A model generated the notes under the pieces. The model did no database searches, was not told the DNA's origin, and worked only from the letters and a program-made list of their open reading frames with translations. From positions 1 to 7,129 of the forward strand of contig SLKB01000379.1 in the NCBI GenBank assembly GCA_007134805.1: a stretch of 7,129 nucleotides of DNA, read 5' to 3'. This DNA comes from Paracoccaceae bacterium. Its GTDB lineage: Bacteria > Pseudomonadota > Alphaproteobacteria > Rhodobacterales > Rhodobacteraceae. The position numbers and the translations under genes were made by a program. Of this stretch, positions 1 through 4,627 are shown in pieces; the stretch's first letter is position 1; each line of letters starts with the position of its first letter.

Positions 1-152
1 CCGGAGAGCCAGTCGGGGGGTGACGACGGGGCCCCGCCGGCCGGCGCGCGCTCGGGCGCCTGCGCCTGCGTTGCCGCGACCGCGGACAGTGCGGCCGCCG
101 CCGCCGCCATGCGGTCGGCCTCGGTCATGGAGCGATACTCGTCGCGGGTCAT
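1..152 (-). CDS. Hypothetical protein, N-terminal fragment (cut by window edge)
   Basis: An open frame starts with ATG at 152 and runs off the left edge after 50 codons with no stop. The start is supported by a GGAG Shine-Dalgarno sequence 6 bases upstream on the minus strand. The visible protein begins MTRDEYRSMTEADRM, continues with an alanine run (residues 16-21) and then a low-complexity stretch rich in Ala, Pro and Gly (about residues 24-46), before Pro-Asp-Trp-Leu-Ser at the edge. The charged N-terminus followed by an Ala/Pro-rich linker suggests a flexible tether leading to a domain outside the window. It lies 17 bases downstream of the 113-residue gene on the same strand, so the two are probably co-transcribed. 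I do not recognise the family. Met9 is an alternative start but has weaker ribosome-binding support. Confidence 0.6.
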   Translation of the reverse strand, partial: MTRDEYRSMTEADRMAAAAAALSAVAATQAQAPERAPAGGAPSSPPDWLS

Positions 153-169
153 GCAGGTCTCCGTCCGGG

Positions 170-511
170 TCAAAACCCTGTCGCCCCTCTGAATATAGCA
201 GCGATGCCTGCTGATTTCAAAAGAAGCTCGGTCGAGTTCGCGGGATCTGGCGGGCGGATGCGGCCGATCGTGATCACCACGGTCGTGTCTTCGCGCCCGA
301 TGATGAAGACCACATCGAACCCGGCGATTTCGCGGATCAGGAAGTTGCCGACCGCGCGGTCCTCGGTGCTCTGGGGCAGCGAGACCAGCGCGCGCCCGAT
401 CGTGTCGACGATTTCGGGGGCGATGTCATAGATCTGCATGTCGAATTCTGCGGTCTCGACCGTGTCGACGACGACCCGGACGCCGCGGTGCCGAAAGGGA
501 GAGGTTGCCAT
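170..511 (-). CDS. Hypothetical 113-residue protein; very tentative RelE/ParE-like beta core
   Basis: The ATG at 511 gives a 113-residue protein beginning MATSPFRHRG. The frame could extend upstream to a TTG at 574, but ATG is preferred because GGAAG lies 10 bases upstream and the extension looks like translated intergenic DNA. After a basic N-terminus comes a strand-like segment (VRVVVDTV, residues 11-18), a probable short helix pair (about 30-46), then strand-rich sequence at 55-85 containing VVFIIGRED and TTVVITIGRIRPPDP. One helical hairpin followed by three strands is the order seen in RelE/ParE toxins, but I see no diagnostic catalytic residues and no certain antitoxin partner, so that is only a guess. 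There is no signal peptide or membrane helix. It is followed after 17 bases by another unknown gene on the same strand. Family not recognised. Confidence 0.6.
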   Translation of the reverse strand: MATSPFRHRGVRVVVDTVETAEFDMQIYDIAPEIVDTIGRALVSLPQSTEDRAVGNFLIREIAGFDVVFIIGREDTTVVITIGRIRPPDPANSTELLLKSAGIAAIFRGATGF

Positions 512-611
512 GCTGATCAGACTTCCGGGAACGGGATCACGGCACCAGCCTATCGAAACCGGGCCAAAGATCAATCGCTTCGCTGCGCGCGGGCGCGCGC
601 GCGGCGGCGCA
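512..611. other. Intergenic gap between LysR gene and 113-residue gene
   Basis: This 100-base gap separates two minus-strand genes. Its right part (about 584-610) is an alternating C/G tract and contains the left arm of a hairpin that extends into the LysR gene. Its left part (512-560) is more mixed and carries the ribosome-binding site of the 113-residue gene. I could not pick a convincing promoter. The gap may hold either a terminator for the regulator or a promoter for the unknown pair. Confidence 0.4.
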
Positions 612-631
612 TCAGGGACGCGCCGCCGCGC
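599..631. repeat. Perfect 12-bp GC-only inverted repeat around the LysR stop codon
   Basis: GCGCGGCGGCGC at 599-610 is matched exactly by its reverse complement at 620-631, with a 9-base loop (611-619). The stop codon of the LysR gene (612-614 on the plus strand, read TGA on the minus strand) sits inside the loop, so the right arm lies in the last coding codons. The stem is all G-C and should be very stable. Neither side is followed by a T-run, so it is not a classical intrinsic terminator; it could stabilise an RNA 3' end, assist termination, or be a by-product of GC-rich composition. Confidence 0.55.
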
Positions 632-1508
632 CTGAAAACCGCCGCGCCTCGGCCAGGAGGGCTTTCAGAACGGGGGTGTGCGGCTCGCGCCAGGGCGCGA
701 TGAGGCCGACCTGCTTGGCGCCGGTCTCGGCGGCAAGCGGCGTGGCGCGCAGCGTGGGGGTGGCGGCGAAAAGCGCGGCCGTGTGGGCATTGACGACGCT
801 GACCCAAGGCCCGGCCTGCACATGGGCGACAAGTGCCAGGATCGAGTTCGATTCGAGCTGCGGTGTGGCCGTGATGCCCGCGCGGGCCAGCTCGGCATTG
901 ATGATGCGGCGGTTCTGCATGTCCTCGGACAGAAGGCACAGCGCCGCGCCGGCGAGATCGGCGAAGGTGAGGCGCGCGCGGCGGGCGAGCAGGTGATCGG
1001 GGCGCGTGAGAAGCAGGTAGGCCTCGGAATAGAGCGGCTCGGTGACGACGCGGCCGAGGGGCTCGTTGTCGAGATAGGAGACGCCCGCATCGAGGGCGAG
1101 CGCGTCGATCTGCTGCAGGATCTCGGTCGAGGAGCGCGAGAGGATCTCGAGGCGCACATTGGGGTGGCGGCGCAGATAGGGGCCGGTGAGCTGCGCGACC
1201 ATCGGCAGCGCGGTGGGGATCACGCCGAGGCGCAGATTGCCCGAGGGGCCGTGGCGGGCGGCGCGCATCTCGTCGCGCAGGGTGCGGGTGTCGCCGACGA
1301 TGCGACGCGCCCAGTCGAGCACGCGCGCGCCCTCGGGCGTGAGGCCCTGGAAGCGGGCGCCGCGCCAGACAAGCTGCACGCCCAGCTCGCCCTCAAGCTG
1401 CTTGATCGCGGCCGAGAGCGAGGGCTGGCTGACGCCGCAGGCCTGCGCGGCGCGGCCGAAATGCCGCTCGGTGGCGAGTGCGATGAACATCTCGAGGCGG
1501 TCGAGCAT
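612..1508 (-). CDS. LysR-family transcriptional regulator
   Basis: The product is a 298-residue DNA-binding regulator of usual LysR length. The N-terminal winged helix-turn-helix occupies about residues 1-60: HFGRAAQACGVSQPSLS (16-32) carries the recognition helix, followed by IKQLEGELGVQLVWRG (35-50) and LTPEG (56-60), all typical of the family. A linker helix follows (about 62-88), then the effector-binding domain from GNLRLGVIPTALP (90-102) to the C-terminus. The start at 1508 is chosen because LysR proteins begin just before this helix and GAAGG lies 5 bases upstream; the open frame continues far upstream only because it mirrors the divergent gene. From memory, the N-terminus and the IPTALPMV and DAGVSYLDNEPLGR segments (136-153) resemble the FdsR-type regulators found near formate dehydrogenase operons, but no such operon lies here, so the ligand and targets are unknown. 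It is transcribed away from the peptidase gene, a common layout for a regulator that controls itself and its divergent neighbour. Confidence 0.95.
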   Translation of the reverse strand: MLDRLEMFIALATERHFGRAAQACGVSQPSLSAAIKQLEGELGVQLVWRGARFQGLTPEGARVLDWARRIVGDTRTLRDEMRAARHGPSGNLRLGVIPTALPMVAQLTGPYLRRHPNVRLEILSRSSTEILQQIDALALDAGVSYLDNEPLGRVVTEPLYSEAYLLLTRPDHLLARRARLTFADLAGAALCLLSEDMQNRRIINAELARAGITATPQLESNSILALVAHVQAGPWVSVVNAHTAALFAATPTLRATPLAAETGAKQVGLIAPWREPHTPVLKALLAEARRFSGAAARP

Positions 1509-1619
1509 GGGGCCCTTCGTGGCTGCGCGCGCGCATTTGGCCCGAGCCGCGCGGCTGGTGCAAGCATTCTTCGCGCTGCGCTCTTGCTGCGGGTGCAGGC
1601 CTGCCTTACATGCGACGCC
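1509..1619. promoter_or_regulatory. Divergent intergenic region between LysR gene and S49 peptidase
   Basis: These 111 bases should hold the promoters of both divergent genes. The LysR ribosome-binding site (GAAGG on the minus strand) is at 1514-1518. An inverted repeat GCAAG (1560-1564) / CTTGC (1583-1587) with an 18-base spacer is the best operator-like candidate, but it is short. A weak hexamer pair TTGCTG (1584-1589) and TTACAT (1606-1611), 16 bases apart, would start transcription almost at the peptidase ATG. All these assignments are inference from position and short motifs. Confidence 0.35.
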
Positions 1620-2417
1620 ATGATCAATCTCATTCCTTTCGTCAAGCGCAAGCCGATGGTGGCCGTGATCCGCCTGCAGGGCATGATCGCGGCGTCCAGC
1701 AGCCCGGGGCGGCTCAATGATGCCTCGCTCGCGCCGCTGATCGAGGCGGCGTTTCAGCGCGGCAAGCCGAAGGCCGTGGCGCTGGTGATCAACTCGCCCG
1801 GCGGCAGCCCCGTACAGAGCGCGCTCATTGCCGCGCGCATCCGGCGGCTGGCGGAAAAGCACAAGGTGCCCGTGCATGCCTTTGTCGAGGATGTGGCGGC
1901 CTCGGGCGGGTATTGGCTGGCGACCGCGGGCGACGAGATCCATGCGGATGCGAATTCGATCCTGGGCTCGATCGGGGTGATTTCGGCGGGGTTCGGGTTG
2001 CAGGATTTCATCGCGCGCTACGGGGTTGAGCGGCGGGTCTATACCTCGGGCGAGTCCAAATCGCAGCTTGATCCGTTCCGCCCCGAGAACCCCGAGGATG
2101 TGGCGCGGCTGCGCGGGCTGATGGATCAGATCCACGGCAATTTCATCGAGCAGGTGAAGGCGCGGCGCGGGGCGCGGCTGAACGGCGAGAACCTGTTCAC
2201 CGGCGAGTTCTGGGTGGGCACCAGGGCGGTCGAGCTGGGGCTTGCCGATGCGATCGGGCATCTGGTGCCCGTGATGCAGGAGCGTTTCGGCGACAAGGTA
2301 CGGTTTCGCCAATACGGGTTGCGCAGGCCGTTCCTGTCGCGGCTGGGCCTCGGCCTCGCGCATGAGGCCGTCGCGCTGGCCGAGGAGCGCGCGCTGTATG
2401 CCCGTTTCGGGATCTGA
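1620..2417 (+). CDS. sppA: S49 family peptidase (SppA-type, short cytosolic-looking form)
   Basis: The product is 265 residues with a single S49/ClpP-crotonase-like domain, the length of Bacillus-type SppA without its anchor rather than the double-length E. coli enzyme. The catalytic serine is Ser95 in DVAASGGYW (91-99) and the general-base lysine is Lys147 in YTSGESKSQLDPF (141-153); their 52-residue separation equals that of the Ser/Lys dyad in Bacillus SppA. VINSPGGSP (57-64) and SILGSIGVI (113-121) are further family signatures. Family members cleave remnant signal peptides or other membrane peptides. Here the protein starts MINLIPFVKRKPM with no signal peptide or membrane helix, so it may act from the cytosol or bind the membrane peripherally. 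ATG 1620 is chosen because upstream frame overlaps the LysR gene; no clear Shine-Dalgarno precedes it. It is the first gene of the tight plus-strand cluster. Sure of the family, unsure of the substrate. Confidence 0.93.
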   Translation: MINLIPFVKRKPMVAVIRLQGMIAASSSPGRLNDASLAPLIEAAFQRGKPKAVALVINSPGGSPVQSALIAARIRRLAEKHKVPVHAFVEDVAASGGYWLATAGDEIHADANSILGSIGVISAGFGLQDFIARYGVERRVYTSGESKSQLDPFRPENPEDVARLRGLMDQIHGNFIEQVKARRGARLNGENLFTGEFWVGTRAVELGLADAIGHLVPVMQERFGDKVRFRQYGLRRPFLSRLGLGLAHEAVALAEERALYARFGI

Positions 2418-2420
2418 GGC

Positions 2421-2612
2421 ATGATCATCCGCATCATCCTGTTGTTTCTGCTGTTCATGGTGGTGATGGGGATGGTGCAGAAATGGCTCAACCCCAATCA
2501 CAAGACACCGCTGGACCGGCTGCGCAATGCCAAGCTGCCACGCCCGCGCAAATGCCGCGCCTGTGGAAAATTCCTGCTCGGCGGCGAGGATTGCCGCTGC
2601 AAGGAGCGCTGA
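2421..2612 (+). CDS. Small single-pass membrane protein with C-terminal four-cysteine (zinc-ribbon-like) motif
   Basis: The 63-residue product has one hydrophobic helix at its N-terminus (about residues 2-19, IIRIILLFLLFMVVMG), a basic linker (27-44), and a C-terminal CRACGKFLLGGEDCRC segment. Cys45, Cys48, Cys58 and Cys60 could bind one zinc ion as a minimal ribbon. The positive linker suggests the tail faces the cytoplasm. It starts 3 bases after the peptidase stop and its TGA overlaps the next gene's ATG by one base, so it is translationally embedded between a peptidase and an antiporter. That spacing, an intact frame and the patterned cysteines argue for a real gene. No function is recognised; it could be an accessory or adaptor of either neighbour. 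Confidence 0.8.
   Translation: MIIRIILLFLLFMVVMGMVQKWLNPNHKTPLDRLRNAKLPRPRKCRACGKFLLGGEDCRCKER
2601..2606 (+). promoter_or_regulatory. Ribosome-binding site that fixes the antiporter start
   Basis: AAGGAG lies 5 bases before ATG 2612 and is the strongest Shine-Dalgarno sequence in the cluster. It lies inside the last codons of the small cysteine-motif gene. It decides the start of the antiporter at 2612 rather than at in-frame codons further upstream. Confidence 0.75.
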
Positions 2613-3553
2613 TGCTGTCCGCGGCGCTGATCGCGGGGGGGCTTCTGGTGCTGCTGCTGGCAGGCGATCTGCTGGTGCGCGGGGCGGCGGAGCTTGCGCT
2701 GCGGCTGGGGATCTCGGCGCTGATGGTGGGCATGACCGTGGTGGCGTTCGGGACCTCGGCGCCGGAATTGCTGGTCTCGGTCCGGGCGGTGCTGGCGGGG
2801 GCGGGGGGGCTCGCGCTGGGCAATGTGGTGGGGTCGAACATCGCCAATGTGCTGCTGGTGCTGGGGGCGCCCGCGCTGATCTCGGCGATCGTGGTCTCGC
2901 GCGAGGTGACGCGGGATTACGCGCTGATGTGCGGCGCGTCGCTTCTGTTTCTGGCGGTGGCGCTGACCGGGGTGATCGGGGTCTGGCAGGCGCTGGTGCT
3001 GCTGGCGGGGTTCGCGGTCTTCATGGCCGACAGCATCTGGCGCGGGCGGCGCGCACGGATGGCGGCCGCGCTGCCGGACTTGCCCGAGCGGCCGGAGGGG
3101 CAGTGGCGCGCAGGGGTTTATGTGGCGCTGGGGGTCGTGGGGCTGCCGCTGGGCGCGCATCTGCTGGTGACGGGCGCGGTCGATCTGGCGACCCGGCTGG
3201 GGGTGAGCGACCTGCTGATCGGGCTCACGATTGTCGCGGTCGGCACTTCGCTGCCGGAACTGGCCACGACCCTGATGGCCGCATTGCGGCGCGAGGCGGG
3301 GGTGGCGTTGGGCAATATCATCGGCTCGAACCTGTTCAACCTGTTGTTCATCCTCGGGATTGCGGGGCTCGTTGGCGAGATGGCGATCCCCGCGCAGCTC
3401 CTGCGCTATGACATCTGGGTGATGCTGGCCGCCTCGGCGCTGATCGGGCTGTTCCTGTGGCGCGGCTGGGCGATCTCGCGGCTCTGGGGGCTCGGCTTGC
3501 TTCTTGCCTATGCAGCCTACATCTGGGGCCTGATCGCGATCGAGGGGGTGTAG
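2612..3553 (+). CDS. Sodium/calcium exchanger-family (CaCA, YrbG-like) antiporter
   Basis: This 313-residue integral membrane protein belongs to the calcium/cation antiporter superfamily, which exports Ca2+ in exchange for Na+ or H+ across the inner membrane. About ten membrane helices can be drawn, in two halves that repeat each other: half one has GTSAPE (47-52) and GNVVGSN (70-76), half two has GTSLPE (211-216) and GNIIGSN (234-240). These are the alpha-1 and alpha-2 motifs; Glu52 and Glu216 correspond to the two ion-binding glutamates of NCX_Mj. A short polar loop (about 143-166) joins the halves. At the place of NCX_Mj Asp240 this protein has Asn243, and Asn79 lies at the mirrored place. 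The length is typical of bacterial members. ATG 2612 overlaps the upstream stop as TGATG, so translation is probably coupled. The transported ion cannot be read from the sequence. Confidence 0.93.
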   Translation: MLSAALIAGGLLVLLLAGDLLVRGAAELALRLGISALMVGMTVVAFGTSAPELLVSVRAVLAGAGGLALGNVVGSNIANVLLVLGAPALISAIVVSREVTRDYALMCGASLLFLAVALTGVIGVWQALVLLAGFAVFMADSIWRGRRARMAAALPDLPERPEGQWRAGVYVALGVVGLPLGAHLLVTGAVDLATRLGVSDLLIGLTIVAVGTSLPELATTLMAALRREAGVALGNIIGSNLFNLLFILGIAGLVGEMAIPAQLLRYDIWVMLAASALIGLFLWRGWAISRLWGLGLLLAYAAYIWGLIAIEGV

Positions 3554-3558
3554 CGGGG

Positions 3559-4344
3559 ATGGGCACGGCACTGGTCACGGGCGCGGGCAAGCGGTTGGGG
3601 CGCGCGATGGCGCTGCATCTGGCGGGTGCGGGGCATGATGTGGCAATCCATTACGCGACATCCGCGCAGGGCGCCGAGGAGCTTGCCCATGCGATCGAGG
3701 GGCTGGGGCGGCGCGCGGTCTGCCTGCGCGCCGATCTGCTGGACGAGGCGGCGCTGGCACCGCTGGTGCGCGATGCGGGGCGCGCCTTCGGCGACAGGCT
3801 TGATGTGCTGATCAACAATGCCTCGATCTTTGAAGCCGACAGCATCGCGACTGCGACGCGCGAAAGCTGGGACCGGCACATGATGTCGAACCTGCGCGCG
3901 CCCTTCGTGCTCACCCAGGCCTTTGCCGCGCAATGCGCGCCCGCCGCGCGGGATGCGGCCGGCGAGCCCGAGGCGACCGGGCTGGTGGTCAACATGCTCG
4001 ATCAGAAGATCTTCAAGCTGACCCCGCAGGACATGACCTATTCGATCGCCAAGATGGGGCTCTGGGCCTTCACGCGCATGGCCGCGCAGGAACTTGCGCC
4101 CGCCATCCGCGTGAATGCGATCGCCCCCGGCCCGACCCTGCAGGCCAGCGACCAGGACCCGGCCGACTATCGCCACAGCCGCGCGAGCACTGTGCTGGGG
4201 CGCGGCGCGAACCTCGATGACATCACGGCAGCGCTGGGATACTTCCTGACCGCGAAGGCCGTCACCGGGCAGGTGCTGTGCATCGATGGCGGGCAGCATC
4301 TGGCCTGGCAGACCCCTGATGTGATGGGTGCGCCGGGCCACTGA
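3559..4344 (+). CDS. Short-chain dehydrogenase/reductase, pteridine reductase (PTR1/FolM)-like
   Basis: The 261-residue product is a classical-length SDR. It has the NADP(H)-binding TGAGKRLG (7-14), NNAS (86-89), the catalytic YSIAK (Tyr161, Lys165) and IRVNAIAPGPT (183-193). The usual catalytic serine is replaced by Asp148 in VVNMLDQK (143-150), 13 residues before the tyrosine. Leishmania PTR1 has the same Asp-Tyr-Lys arrangement with the same 13-residue gap, and also a KRLGR cofactor loop and a HY..SA segment like HYATSA (31-36). This points to NADPH-dependent reduction of pterins such as dihydrobiopterin, dihydromonapterin or dihydrofolate, as in E. coli FolM. ATG 3559 is chosen because the Rossmann strand begins at once and GAGG lies upstream; it follows the antiporter stop by 5 bases. 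It closes the plus-strand cluster. The SDR family is certain; the substrate is inferred. Confidence 0.92.
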   Translation: MGTALVTGAGKRLGRAMALHLAGAGHDVAIHYATSAQGAEELAHAIEGLGRRAVCLRADLLDEAALAPLVRDAGRAFGDRLDVLINNASIFEADSIATATRESWDRHMMSNLRAPFVLTQAFAAQCAPAARDAAGEPEATGLVVNMLDQKIFKLTPQDMTYSIAKMGLWAFTRMAAQELAPAIRVNAIAPGPTLQASDQDPADYRHSRASTVLGRGANLDDITAALGYFLTAKAVTGQVLCIDGGQHLAWQTPDVMGAPGH

Positions 4345-4453
4345 GGCAGGGGTTGTGCACCGCTCACGGCCCTGTCACGAAACTGAAATGAAAATGGCCG
4401 TAATTTCATGCGTTTACCAGATATAAAGAAAGTTATCTTGCGATTTCAAGGTG

Positions 4454-4459
4454 TTGACA
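4454..4459 (+). promoter_or_regulatory. Candidate sigma-70 -35 element (TTGACA)
   Basis: A perfect TTGACA lies 168 bases before the uvrC ATG. No good -10 hexamer sits 16-18 bases downstream (the bases there read GCAGTT to CAGTTT), although alphaproteobacterial -10 elements are often weak; TTTATC at 4481-4486 would need a 21-base spacer. It is a plausible uvrC promoter, giving a leader of over 130 bases, but not a proven one. Confidence 0.35.
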
Positions 4460-4540
4460 ATATGCCTAAGATTTGGGCAGTTTATCGAAACGCGCCGGAT
4501 TCAAGGAGAAATCGACGCGATCAGCTTTTCATTCACAAAC

Positions 4541-4549
4541 TTATCCACA
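4541..4549 (+). promoter_or_regulatory. DnaA box (TTATCCACA)
   Basis: The nonamer is an exact match to the high-affinity DnaA-binding consensus. It lies in the AT-rich gap 78 bases before the uvrC start. The overlapping TCCAC pairs with GTGGA at 4556-4560 as a small inverted repeat. DnaA could act here as a transcription regulator of uvrC, or the box could be part of a titration or replication site. One perfect box alone does not define an origin. Confidence 0.6.
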
Positions 4550-4627
4550 GATTCAGTGGACAGGTTTCGGGTTGTATACCGTTGAGAATCATTGCAGCTA
4601 AAGGTAGAATCACGGAAACGCGATACA

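Larger units (their letters stand above)
4345..4627 (+). promoter_or_regulatory. AT-rich intergenic island upstream of uvrC
   Basis: This 283-base gap is the largest non-coding stretch of the window. Its core (4381-4620) is about 41% GC by my hand count, while a sample of the neighbouring genes is about 65%. It holds a perfect DnaA box (4541-4549), a near box TTATCGAAA (4482-4490, 7 of 9), a perfect -35 hexamer (4454-4459), and short inverted repeats TGAAAT/ATTTCA (4384-4389 and 4403-4408) and TCCAC/GTGGA (4544-4548 and 4556-4560). I saw no LexA box of the alphaproteobacterial GTTC-N7-GTTC type. A GTTG-N6-GTTG direct repeat is at 4571-4584. A 76-codon frame (4408-4638) lacks a ribosome-binding site and is probably chance. 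The likely role is the promoter region of uvrC; a replication-related role is possible but unproven. Confidence 0.55.

Noticed and set aside
98..109. GCC/GGC trinucleotide run near the left edge as a regulatory repeat
   Set aside because: It simply encodes the alanine run of the partial minus-strand gene.
678..1619. A 314-codon in-frame upstream extension of the S49 peptidase
   Set aside because: It is antisense to the LysR gene and has no recognisable domain; the S49 fold begins right after ATG 1620.
612..2501. A 629-codon open frame on the minus strand spanning the LysR gene and the region opposite sppA
   Set aside because: Only the part from 1508 downward encodes LysR. The upstream 331 codons are antisense to the well-supported sppA and are low-complexity, an artefact of GC-rich coding DNA.
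2498..3571. A 357-codon minus-strand frame opposite the antiporter
   Set aside because: Its product is a compositionally odd Arg/Gln/His/Pro-rich sequence, typical of the mirror frame of a membrane protein gene.
4347..4374. CAGGG/CCCTG inverted repeat just after the reductase stop, as a terminator
   Set aside because: Only 5 pairs with an 18-base loop and no T-run follow it, so it is too weak to call.
4571..4584. GTTG-N6-GTTG repeat as a LexA (SOS) box before uvrC
   Set aside because: The alphaproteobacterial LexA box is GTTC-N7-GTTC; both the fourth base and the spacing differ.
4345..4627. A full chromosomal origin (oriC)
   Set aside because: Only one perfect DnaA box and one near match were found, without an array, and neighbouring genes are not those I associate with alphaproteobacterial origins.
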